Assembly: GCA_009776395.1 (NCBI GenBank)
Contig: WRNX01000058.1
Location: 1-8,292, forward strand
Length of the DNA: 8,292 nt
From: Lentimicrobiaceae bacterium
Lineage (GTDB): Bacteria; Bacteroidota; Bacteroidia; Bacteroidales; WCHB1-69
Direction: 5' to 3'
Shown here: in pieces, positions 1 through 5,974 of the stretch
How positions within the stretch are numbered: position 1 is the first letter of the stretch
How the letters are laid out: each line of letters starts with the position of its first letter
The notes under the pieces: model-generated
What the model was told of the DNA's origin: nothing
Database searches by the model: none
Seen by the model: only the letters and a program-made list of their open reading frames with translations
Made by a program: the position numbers and the translations under genes

Positions 1-380
1 ATATCTTCCATCATTTGGTGAGTGGCACCATCTTCCCCCACCGTCAAGCCGGCGTGTGAGGCTATGATTTTCACATTCAGGTTGGAATAGGCAACCACCA
101 TACGAATTTGGTCATAAACTCTGCCTGTAACAAAAGCGGCGAAAGAACCGCAGAATGGAATTTTACCACTTAATGCCAATCCTGCTGATATTCCTATCAT
201 ATTTGCTTCCGCAATGCCGGTTTGAATAAAACGCTCGGGAAACTCTTTCTTAAAAGCATCCATTTTTAAACTGCCGGTTAAATCGGCACATAGAGCAAAT
301 AGATTAGGGTTTTCTTTGCCAAGTTGCAACAAGGCTTCTCCGAATCCGGAGCGGGTGTCTTTGAAATTAAGAGGGGTCAT
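1..380 (-). CDS. Transketolase, C-terminal (pyrimidine-binding) subunit, partial
   Basis: The N-terminal 126 residues are present; the gene runs off the left edge. Transketolase moves two-carbon ketol units between sugar phosphates in the non-oxidative pentose phosphate pathway, using thiamine diphosphate, in the cytoplasm. The protein starts (MTPLNFKDTRSGFGEAL) directly at the pyrimidine-binding domain, so this looks like the C-terminal half of a split transketolase whose N-terminal subunit is a separate gene, normally just upstream; no such gene lies upstream here. Visible landmarks are GIAEANM with the catalytic Glu58 that activates the cofactor, the GSFAAF segment (78-83), and GEDGATHQ (115-122), whose Asp117 and His121 match the substrate-contacting Asp469 and His473 of the E. 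coli enzyme. The ATG at 378-380 is the natural start for the family. No clear Shine-Dalgarno is present. A pyruvate dehydrogenase E1-beta or DXS fragment is less likely given the GEDGxTHQ context. Confidence 0.9.
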   Translation of the reverse strand, partial: MTPLNFKDTRSGFGEALLQLGKENPNLFALCADLTGSLKMDAFKKEFPERFIQTGIAEANMIGISAGLALSGKIPFCGSFAAFVTGRVYDQIRMVVAYSNLNVKIIASHAGLTVGEDGATHQMMED

Positions 381-383
381 ATT

Positions 384-404
384 ATCAGTGATTAATGATT
401 AGCG
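384..404 (-). repeat. CAYTAAT heptamer array, copy 1 (3 units)
   Basis: On the minus strand this reads CGCTAAT CATTAAT CACTGAT, ending three bases before the transketolase start codon. It is one of four such arrays in the window, all at gene edges. It lies in the presumed leader of the transketolase mRNA. Confidence 0.6.
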
Positions 405-520
405 GTCGTGGTTTATAGATTTATCTTTTTTAAGTTCCTTTACAATCAAAAAATTTATTTTTTGTAATAGAATCTTTTTCATTTCTGTAATGTATAAACA
501 ACTTGAAAAAAGTCAAATAT

Positions 521-551
521 CAAAGTTGGCAAAATTAGAAAAAATTTTCAA
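521..551 (-). promoter_or_regulatory. Weak candidate promoter for the transketolase subunit gene
   Basis: On the minus strand a TTG (549-551) is followed after 20 bases by CAACTTTG (521-528), which matches the Bacteroidota -7 box TAnnTTTG at five of the six specified bases. An overlapping exact TAnnTTTG match (TAATTTTG, 530-537) has no TTG at the right distance. Either would give a leader of about 140 bases. In AT-rich DNA such matches arise easily by chance. The rest of 381-602 is AT-rich and I see no gene or hairpin in it. Confidence 0.25.
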
Positions 552-602
552 AACCGAAAAAAGCAATGAAATTACCGCCATACCTGAACTATTAGAAAGT
601 TT

Positions 603-674
603 CCTCTATAAATTTTTGAAAAACATTTTTATTTTTCTGTGTGTAATTTTAAAAATTTCATGTTTATTTGCACC
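603..674 (+). repeat. 72-bp promoter-bearing repeat, copy A (upstream of the PPIase gene)
   Basis: This segment runs from CCTCTA to TTTGCACC. It matches the reverse complement of 4694-4765 at 68 of 72 positions without gaps. It ends 23 bases before the PPIase start codon and includes TTTATTTGCACC (663-674), one base off the Bacteroidota -7 consensus TAnnTTTG. It has no terminal inverted repeats and no ORF of its own. The identity stops sharply downstream of GCACC. Confidence 0.85.
663..670 (+). promoter_or_regulatory. Putative -7 box of the PPIase-lipoprotein operon
   Basis: TTTATTTG, followed by CACC, differs from TAnnTTTG at one position. No TTG lies 17-23 bases upstream; the same spacing holds a TGTGTG run instead. 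Transcription from here would start near 676-680 and give a leader of about 20 bases. The equivalent box in the ffh upstream repeat is identical. Confidence 0.45.
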
Positions 675-697
675 TAAAATTTTTATAAACCAAAAAA

Positions 698-2443
698 ATG
701 TTAAAAAGTATGAAAAAATTATTTTTATCTATCTGTTTTATAACGTTTTTATCTATAATTTTAGCGCAAAATCTTGATGATATTTTGTTTAAAGTTGGTG
801 ATGAAGCGATTACCGCAGACCTTTTTGTTAAAACTTTTAATAAAAACAACTCATTAGAAACAACTACAAGAAGCGAATTAAGAGATTATTTAGACTTGTA
901 TGTTAACTTTAAACTCAAAGTGAAAGACGGAATTGACAGTAAAATAGATACCGCTTCATCTTTTCAAAGAGAGTTAACCTCTTATCGAAATCAATCGGCA
1001 CAGTCTTATTTAGTGGATAAAGAAGTTTCTGAAAAACTTATTAAAGAAGCAATTGAAAGAAGTAAACTGATGCTCCGTGCTTCACATATTTTGATAATGT
1101 GCAAGGAAGACGCTTCCCCAAAGGACAGTTTGGCGGCTTTTAACAAAATTATGGATATTAGAAAAAAGATAACCACAGGTTCTATCACTTTTCCTGAAGC
1201 TGCCGTTTTGTATTCGGAAGACCCCTCGGCAAAAGATGAAGCAGCTCCAAATGGTAAAATTCAATATGGAAATAAAGGAGATTTAGGTTATTTTACAGTT
1301 TTCGATTTAATTTATCCTTTCGAAACTGTTGCATACAATACTGCAGTAGGAAACTATTCCATGCCTTTTCGTACACAATTTGGCTACCATCTTATTTGGG
1401 TACAAGACAAACAACCTGTGATTTCAAAAATCAGTATTTCGCAAATATTGTTAATGGATAGTGCTGCAAAAACAGGCAACATTACCCCTACTGTAAAAGA
1501 AAAACTAACACGCATTGAAGAAGCTCTTAATTCTGGTGAAGATTTTGCTAATCTTGCCACACAATATACCGATGACCCTGCTTCAAAAGAGAAAGGAGGA
1601 AAAATTGACCCATTCTCGCCTAATCGTCGCCCGGGAGATTTTATAAAACAATGTTTGTTACTTGAAAAAGAACAGATGTCAAAACCATTTTCTTCAGTTG
1701 TTGGGTGGCATATCATTAAACTCCATGAATTAATATTACCGGAAATAAAAGAAGATGAAGTAAGACAAAATATGGTGACACGAATTCAAAGAGACTCCCG
1801 CTCCTCTAAAAGCGTGGAATCTATGGTTGCTAAATTGAAAAAAGAGTACAATTATACAGAAAAAGGAAAAAAAGCCGCTTTTAATCTGTTAACTAAAAAA
1901 TTGGAAACAGAACCCATAATGCTTTCAGAAACAGAATTATTAACCATTTCAGGTATTGACAAACTAAAACCTATTGCCACTTTTGCAAATCAAACTATTA
2001 CTATTAAAGATTTTATTCATTACCTAAATCTTTTTCAAGGAATTGATATAAAAGAACAAGTTAAGTCGTTCTTAGATAATCAATTTAAAATGTATTTAAA
2101 GGATAAAATACTTAAATATGAATTTGATAATTTAGAAAATAAGTATCCCGAATATAAAGAACTAATGACCGAATATCTGCATGGAATCATCCTGTTTGAA
2201 ATGAATAATGAAAGAGTTTGGAGCGAATCATTAAAAGACAGTGAAGTATTAGAAGCATTTTATGAAAATAATAAAAATAATTATTTAGATTCAGAAGGAA
2301 ATTTGAAACCATTTTCAGAGATCAGATCTACCGTACTCACTGATTATCAAAATGAACTTGAAACAGAATGGTTAAACAGGCTGAAAGAAAAATATCCGGT
2401 TTGGATTAATGAAGAATTGTTTGAATCTTTATTAAAAAAATAA
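698..2443 (+). CDS. Periplasmic peptidylprolyl isomerase with two parvulin domains (SurA/PpiC type)
   Basis: A folding chaperone and proline isomerase for exported, probably outer-membrane, proteins. Residues 1-23 form a signal peptide ending ...SIILA before QNLDD, so the protein is periplasmic. Residues about 25-125 are a SurA-like helical region. Parvulin domain 1 (about 127-240) keeps both conserved histidines (H130 in ASHIL, H231 in FGYHL) and the GDLGYF segment. Parvulin domain 2 (about 244-345) keeps H338 (GWHII) but has Q249 where the first histidine is expected (SISQIL), so it may be non-catalytic. The C-terminal part (about 346-581) is helical and charged. From memory, many Bacteroidota homologues are longer (roughly 650 residues or more); here YENNKNNYL (522-530) runs almost directly into the final NLKPFSEIRSTVLTDYQ segment, as if a region were missing. 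ATG 698 is used; ATG 710 (MKKLFL) is an equally good start. The stop abuts the next gene. Confidence 0.9.
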   Translation: MLKSMKKLFLSICFITFLSIILAQNLDDILFKVGDEAITADLFVKTFNKNNSLETTTRSELRDYLDLYVNFKLKVKDGIDSKIDTASSFQRELTSYRNQSAQSYLVDKEVSEKLIKEAIERSKLMLRASHILIMCKEDASPKDSLAAFNKIMDIRKKITTGSITFPEAAVLYSEDPSAKDEAAPNGKIQYGNKGDLGYFTVFDLIYPFETVAYNTAVGNYSMPFRTQFGYHLIWVQDKQPVISKISISQILLMDSAAKTGNITPTVKEKLTRIEEALNSGEDFANLATQYTDDPASKEKGGKIDPFSPNRRPGDFIKQCLLLEKEQMSKPFSSVVGWHIIKLHELILPEIKEDEVRQNMVTRIQRDSRSSKSVESMVAKLKKEYNYTEKGKKAAFNLLTKKLETEPIMLSETELLTISGIDKLKPIATFANQTITIKDFIHYLNLFQGIDIKEQVKSFLDNQFKMYLKDKILKYEFDNLENKYPEYKELMTEYLHGIILFEMNNERVWSESLKDSEVLEAFYENNKNNYLDSEGNLKPFSEIRSTVLTDYQNELETEWLNRLKEKYPVWINEELFESLLKK

Positions 2444-3286
2444 GTGAGAAAACTACTCGCATTATTAGTTATCGTATTAGGTATTAGTTGTAACAATACC
2501 GATAATCCTGTTATTGCGGAAGCATTTCATAACAAATTGTATTTTTCTGAAGTGAGTGCAAAAATTCCTGCCGCCATTTCTAAAGAAGATTCATTACTTC
2601 TTATGGAACAGTATGTAGATGAATGGATACTACACCAAACATTACTTAATTATGCCAAAAAAGAACTTTCTCAAAAAGAACAAAATTTCGATTCGCAAAT
2701 AAAACAATATAAAGAGCAACTTCTTATTGATGCTTATTTCAAAAAAATAAGTGAAAAAATGGCGCAATTCACCGTTTCAAAAGAGGAACTTGCAGATTTT
2801 CTTAACGAAACAACTTCAGATGAAACGCCTGAATATAGAGAGATGGTGAAGTTGAATTATATCAAGTTATCAAATACCTCAAAAGTTTATAAGAAAATTA
2901 AAGAACTGTTTTTTAAAGAAGAAGATAGAGTGAAGAATTTGCAACAGTTAGAGACGCTTTGTGCAGATACGATTGAATATTATTTAGACAGCGAACACTG
3001 GTTTTATACAGATTTTATAGAGCGAGAATTACCTTTTTCATTTTCAGATAAAACAACCAATAATAACGATAAACTTGATTTCGAAGAGGATGGTTACCGT
3101 TATTTGGTATTTATTTTGGATAGGAAGCAGCAATTACAGCCAAAAAATATTCTTGAAGATAAAAAAATGGCTCAGTTATTACTACAACAACAAAAGCGAG
3201 CAGTGTTTATTGCTAATTATCAAGATTCTATTGTTAGAAAATCGTTGTTAAATAAGAGTATTATAAAATTTTCGGTAATTTTTTAA
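2444..3286 (+). CDS. SurA-like lipoprotein without a PPIase domain
   Basis: The gene begins with GTG immediately after the TAA of the PPIase gene, so the two are almost certainly co-transcribed and translationally coupled. Residues 1-15 are a lipoprotein signal (RKLLALLVIVLGIS) followed by Cys16, the likely lipid attachment site. Residues about 45-120 (YVDEWILHQTLLNYAKKEL and following, with ELADFL) resemble the helical N-terminal chaperone region of SurA and Bacteroidota parvulins. The remainder lacks the ASHIL and FGYHII signatures of a parvulin domain, so I expect a chaperone or holdase role rather than isomerase activity. It is probably anchored in a membrane facing the periplasm and works with the upstream PPIase. 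In many Bacteroidota a further SurA gene follows; here the operon ends and ffh converges after a 19-base gap. The family assignment is by resemblance; the chaperone role is inferred. Confidence 0.8.
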   Translation: MRKLLALLVIVLGISCNNTDNPVIAEAFHNKLYFSEVSAKIPAAISKEDSLLLMEQYVDEWILHQTLLNYAKKELSQKEQNFDSQIKQYKEQLLIDAYFKKISEKMAQFTVSKEELADFLNETTSDETPEYREMVKLNYIKLSNTSKVYKKIKELFFKEEDRVKNLQQLETLCADTIEYYLDSEHWFYTDFIERELPFSFSDKTTNNNDKLDFEEDGYRYLVFILDRKQQLQPKNILEDKKMAQLLLQQQKRAVFIANYQDSIVRKSLLNKSIIKFSVIF

Positions 3287-3305
3287 TAATCCCTAAAGTG
3301 TATTT

Positions 3306-4643
3306 TTATTTTCTACTCCCCTGTGCGTTCAACATATTCATTAATCCTTTCGCTTTTCCGCCGGATACCATACGCATCATTTTGCGCATATCGTCAAACT
3401 GTTTGATTAACCTGTTTACTTCTTGAACATCTGTTCCGCTACCTGTGGCAATTCGCTTTTTTCTATTTCCGTTCAATGCATCTGGGTTGGAGCGTTCGTA
3501 GGGTGTCATGGATAAAATAATGGCTTCCACTCTTTTAAAAGCGTTGTCGTCAATATCTTCCTCCTTTATGTTTTTTCCAACACCAGGAATCATACTCATC
3601 ATATCTTTGATATTTCCCATTTTTTTTATTTGAGAAATCTGCCCCAGAAAGTCGTTAAAGTCAAATTGATTTTTAGCTAATTTTCGTTGCAGTTTCACTG
3701 CTTCCTCTTCGTCAAACTGTTCTTGCGCTTTTTCCACAAACGAGCGAATATCCCCCATACCGAGTATACGTTCTGCCAATCTGTCGGGGTAAAAAACATC
3801 TAATGCATCCATCTTTTCGCCAACTCCAACAAATTTAATGGGTTTATTCACCACAGATTTAATGGATAGTGCTGCGCCACCACGTGTGTCGCCATCCAAT
3901 TTGGTAAGAATGACACCGTCAAAATTGAGTTTGTCGTTGAATGCTTTCGCTGTATTTACGGCATCCTGACCGGTCATGGAATCCACAACAAAAAGAATTT
4001 CATGAGGATTCACGGCATTTTTGATATTACCAATCTCATCCATCATCTCCTGGTCAATATGTAAACGACCTGCTGTGTCAATGATTACTACGTTGTGTCC
4101 CCATTCTTTGGCATGTTGCACGGCACGTTTGGCAATATCCACAGGTTTTTTAGAGTTTTCATCGGTAAAAACATCAACTTCAATTTGTTCTCCAAGAACT
4201 TTAAGTTGATCAATAGCAGCAGGACGATATACGTCGCATGCCACCAGCAATGGTTTTTTTCCGCGCTTAGTTTTTAACATCTTTGCCAATTTTGCAGCGT
4301 GAGTGGTTTTACCGGAGCCTTGCAAGCCCGCCATTAAAATAATGGATGGATTAGATTTTACATTTATATCTACTGCTTCACGCCCCATAAGTAAGATTAA
4401 CTCATCGTAGGTAATTTTCACCATGAGTTGGCTGGGTGAAACCGCCTTTAACACGTTTTGTCCTAACGCTTTTTTCTTCACCTCATCGGTAAACTCTTTG
4501 GCAATCTTATAATTCACGTCGGCGTCTAACAAGGCTTTGCGAACCTCTTTCATCGTTTCCGCCACATTAATTTCCGTAATATAGCCTTGTCCCTTCAATA
4601 CTTTAAAGGCTCTATCTAATTTCGATGTTAAACTTTCAAACAT
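3306..4643 (-). CDS. ffh: Signal recognition particle protein Ffh (SRP54 GTPase)
   Basis: Ffh binds 4.5S RNA and the signal sequences of nascent membrane proteins, and delivers ribosomes to FtsY at the inner membrane. The 445 residues match the family length. The N domain covers about 1-90. The G domain (about 98-295) shows the P-loop GLQGSGKTT (106-114), DVYRPAA (137-143), DTAGR (189-193), the TKLDGD guanine-specificity motif (247-252) and the following RGGAA. The methionine-rich M domain (about 300-440) holds MIPG (351-354), the RNA-binding segment RKKRIATGSGT (394-404), and a run of methionines near the C terminus that forms the signal-sequence groove. ATG 4643 gives the usual MFESLTSKLD start. 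No Shine-Dalgarno sits at normal spacing; an AAGGA lies about 27 bases upstream. It is a single-gene unit, convergent with the SurA-like lipoprotein gene and divergent from rfbD. Confidence 0.98.
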   Translation of the reverse strand: MFESLTSKLDRAFKVLKGQGYITEINVAETMKEVRKALLDADVNYKIAKEFTDEVKKKALGQNVLKAVSPSQLMVKITYDELILLMGREAVDINVKSNPSIILMAGLQGSGKTTHAAKLAKMLKTKRGKKPLLVACDVYRPAAIDQLKVLGEQIEVDVFTDENSKKPVDIAKRAVQHAKEWGHNVVIIDTAGRLHIDQEMMDEIGNIKNAVNPHEILFVVDSMTGQDAVNTAKAFNDKLNFDGVILTKLDGDTRGGAALSIKSVVNKPIKFVGVGEKMDALDVFYPDRLAERILGMGDIRSFVEKAQEQFDEEEAVKLQRKLAKNQFDFNDFLGQISQIKKMGNIKDMMSMIPGVGKNIKEEDIDDNAFKRVEAIILSMTPYERSNPDALNGNRKKRIATGSGTDVQEVNRLIKQFDDMRKMMRMVSGGKAKGLMNMLNAQGSRK

Positions 4644-4693
4644 AATTATAAAATTTAAGTGTCTTATTCCTTAATGCTTTGTTTTTATTTATT

Positions 4694-4765
4694 GGTGCAA
4701 ATAAACATGAAATTTTTAAAATTACACACATACAAATAAAAATGTTTTTCAAATATTTTTAGAGG
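4694..4765 (-). repeat. 72-bp promoter-bearing repeat, copy B (upstream of ffh)
   Basis: Read on the minus strand it matches 603-674 with four substitutions and no gaps, from CCTCTA to TTTGCACC. It ends 50 bases before the ffh start codon. Both copies point toward the gene they precede, so the two copies form an inverted pair about 4 kb apart that encloses the PPIase operon and ffh. Confidence 0.85.
4698..4705 (-). promoter_or_regulatory. Putative -7 box of ffh
   Basis: TTTATTTG on the minus strand, followed by CACC, identical to the box in copy A of the repeat. It would start ffh transcription near 4690, giving a leader of about 45 bases. There is no TTG at the expected -33 spacing. Confidence 0.45.
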
Positions 4766-4796
4766 GAAAAAATAAATTGCCTAAATCATCTACCCC

Positions 4797-4827
4797 TTGG
4801 CAAGCGTATTTTCTTTTTGTATATTTG
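4797..4827 (+). promoter_or_regulatory. Bacteroidota-type promoter for the rfbD leader
   Basis: TTG at 4797-4799, a 20-base spacer, then TATATTTG at 4820-4827. This matches the known Bacteroidota consensus TTG-N17-23-TAnnTTTG exactly. Transcription would start near 4833-4836 and run rightward into rfbD, leaving a leader of about 200 bases that contains a heptamer array, a short ORF and a direct repeat. It is the best promoter match I found in the window. Confidence 0.7.
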
Positions 4828-4903
4828 CCACAATTTTTGGGCAGAGAATTTAATATTCGGAAAACTTATATAACTAACTAATAATTAATTTTATATCACA
4901 AAT

Positions 4904-4917
4904 CATTAATCACTAAC
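4904..4917 (+). repeat. CAYTAAT heptamer array, copy 2 (2 units)
   Basis: CATTAAT CACTAAC, ending two bases before the ATG of the 18-codon ORF at 4920. The preceding 4870-4890 (taactaactaataattaat) is a degenerate relative. Confidence 0.5.
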
Positions 4918-4919
4918 TT

Positions 4920-4976
4920 ATGAAAAAAAACTTACAAAACACTCAGCCCACAACTTTTGAAAGTGTGTTACGGTAG
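4920..4976 (+). CDS. Possible 18-codon leader ORF upstream of rfbD
   Basis: ATG at 4920 opens MKKNLQNTQPTTFESVLR before TAG at 4974. It lies inside the rfbD leader, downstream of the TATATTTG promoter and directly after a heptamer array. The last seven residues (TFESVLR) are encoded a second time at 4990-5010 with only synonymous changes, but in another frame with a stop codon just before it. It could be a translated leader peptide, the remnant of a longer duplicated gene, or chance. There is no Shine-Dalgarno. I do not recognise the peptide. Confidence 0.25.
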   Translation: MKKNLQNTQPTTFESVLR

Positions 4977-5010
4977 TAATTAACGATAAACATTTGAAAG
5001 TGTTTTAAGA
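4953..5010 (+). repeat. Direct repeat of a TFESVLR-coding 21-mer
   Basis: The two 21-base copies (4953-4973 and 4990-5010) start 37 bases apart and differ at four positions. All four changes are synonymous if both are read as Thr-Phe-Glu-Ser-Val-Leu-Arg (ACT/ACA, GTG/GTT, CGG/AGA). The core 15-mer (TTTGAAAGTGT then K-TTA) matches at 14 of 15. The remaining sequence up to the rfbD start shows nothing further. Confidence 0.5.
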
Positions 5011-5035
5011 GTCTAATAATTTAGAAAACATCGTA

Positions 5036-5959
5036 ATGAAAGAGATTAAAAACATTTTAATTACCGGAAGCAATGGACAATTAGGACGATGCCTACGAGA
5101 TGCAGTTGAAAAATCCCCTTCAAATTTTGAAGGGGTGGACGGCGAAGCCGGACGGGGTAGTTTATATGAAAGTAAAAACCTTTTCTTTACCGACATCGAA
5201 GAATTAGACATTACCGATATTTATGCTGTTGCTGAATTTATTCATCAAAACAGTATTGATTGTATAATCAATACTGCTGCTTATACGAATGTAGATAAAG
5301 CAGAAAGCGAACATACGGAAGCAATAATTGTTAATGGAGAAGGGGTATGGACTTTAGCGCATATTTGTATGGAACAGGATGTTTTCTTAATCCACATTTC
5401 TACCGATTATGTGTTTGACGGAAAGGCAACAAAACCCTATAAAGCAAATGCTTCTGCCAAACCAATTTCTGTCTATGGCAAATCGAAATTAGCGGGAGAA
5501 AAAGCGATTCTTTATGAACAAATCCCAAGTGTTATTATCAGAACTTCGTGGCTCTATTCTAAATACGGACACAATTTTTTGAATACCATGTTGAAGTTAG
5601 GAAAAGAAAAAGAAGAAATTTTTGTAGTAGATGACCAATATGGTGCCCCTACCAATGCCAACGATTTAGCAGAAACAATTTTACAAATAGTTCCTCAAAT
5701 AAACATAATTAATAAACCTACTTTTTTCCATTATGCAAATGAAGGAGTAACAACTTGGTGCGGTTTTGCCCAAGAGATTATGAAGATTGCAAAACTTCCT
5801 TGCAAAGTTCATCCCACCACAACCGATAAATATCCAACACCCGCACAACGTCCAGCATACTCGGTTTTAGATTTATCCTATATTAAAAAACAGTTCAATA
5901 TTCAAATTCCAGATTGGAAAGAAAGTTTAGAGAGAGAATTAACAAAAATTAACCACTAA
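5036..5959 (+). CDS. rfbD: dTDP-4-dehydrorhamnose reductase, with an in-frame repeat insertion
   Basis: RfbD/RmlD reduces dTDP-4-dehydro-L-rhamnose to dTDP-L-rhamnose with NAD(P)H, the last step of dTDP-rhamnose synthesis for surface polysaccharide. It is a cytoplasmic SDR-fold enzyme. Visible are the nucleotide-binding GSNGQLG (11-17), LDIT (57-60), NTAAYTNVDKAE (79-90), STDYVFDG (122-129), the catalytic Tyr147 and Lys151 in YGKSK, RTSWLYS near 170, and RPAYSVLD near the C terminus. The length, 307, exceeds the usual 285-290. The surplus is explained by a GC-richer palindromic segment coding for residues 27-42 (SPSNFEGVDGEAGRGS), between the first helix and the second strand, a place where homologues usually have only a short loop. 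All active-site motifs are intact, so the enzyme is probably functional. The other rfb genes (A, B, C) are not nearby. The final His codon and the stop lie in a CAYTAAT heptamer array. Confidence 0.95.
   Translation: MKEIKNILITGSNGQLGRCLRDAVEKSPSNFEGVDGEAGRGSLYESKNLFFTDIEELDITDIYAVAEFIHQNSIDCIINTAAYTNVDKAESEHTEAIIVNGEGVWTLAHICMEQDVFLIHISTDYVFDGKATKPYKANASAKPISVYGKSKLAGEKAILYEQIPSVIIRTSWLYSKYGHNFLNTMLKLGKEKEEIFVVDDQYGAPTNANDLAETILQIVPQINIINKPTFFHYANEGVTTWCGFAQEIMKIAKLPCKVHPTTTDKYPTPAQRPAYSVLDLSYIKKQFNIQIPDWKESLERELTKINH
5114..5161 (+). repeat. Palindromic element inserted in frame in rfbD
   Basis: The segment holds two hairpins. The first (5115-5135) has perfect 10-base arms, CCCCTTCAAA and TTTGAAGGGG, around a single T. 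The second (5140-5150) is CGGC-GAA-GCCG. It ends with ACGGGGTAGT. It is clearly GC-richer than the rest of the gene, about 48 bases long (16 codons), has no stop in the rfbD frame, and accounts for the extra length of the protein. It resembles the palindromic intergenic repeats seen in many Bacteroidota, and in behaviour the Rickettsia palindromic elements that insert in frame in genes. The exact boundaries are uncertain by a few bases. Confidence 0.8.
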
Positions 5960-5974
5960 TCATTAATCACTAAT
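5954..5974. repeat. CAYTAAT heptamer array, copy 3 (3 units), between convergent genes
   Basis: CACTAAT CATTAAT CACTAAT. The first unit supplies the last His codon and TAA of rfbD; the third supplies the TAG of the convergent outer-membrane protein gene (5970-5972 on the minus strand). The two genes are separated by only 10 bases, all of them repeat. No GC-rich terminator hairpin is present. Confidence 0.75.

Noticed and set aside
490..777. A 95-codon plus-strand ORF in the transketolase-PPIase gap
   Set aside because: It runs through the 72-bp repeat with its promoter box and overlaps the PPIase signal peptide in another frame. Its Lys/Ile/Phe-rich composition is what AT-rich DNA gives by chance, and no domain is recognisable.
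3287..3305. A bidirectional terminator between the lipoprotein gene and ffh
   Set aside because: The 19-base gap has no inverted repeat, and a T-rich stretch alone is uninformative in this AT-rich DNA.
603..4765. A composite mobile element bounded by the two 72-bp repeats in inverted orientation
   Set aside because: The enclosed genes are housekeeping (PPIase, lipoprotein, ffh), there is no transposase or integrase, the repeats lack terminal inverted repeats, and no target-site duplication is visible. An inversion is possible but not shown.
5005..5211. A 68-codon minus-strand ORF across the start of rfbD
   Set aside because: It stays open partly because the palindromic insert lacks stops on both strands. 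It is antisense to the conserved N-terminal motif of RfbD.
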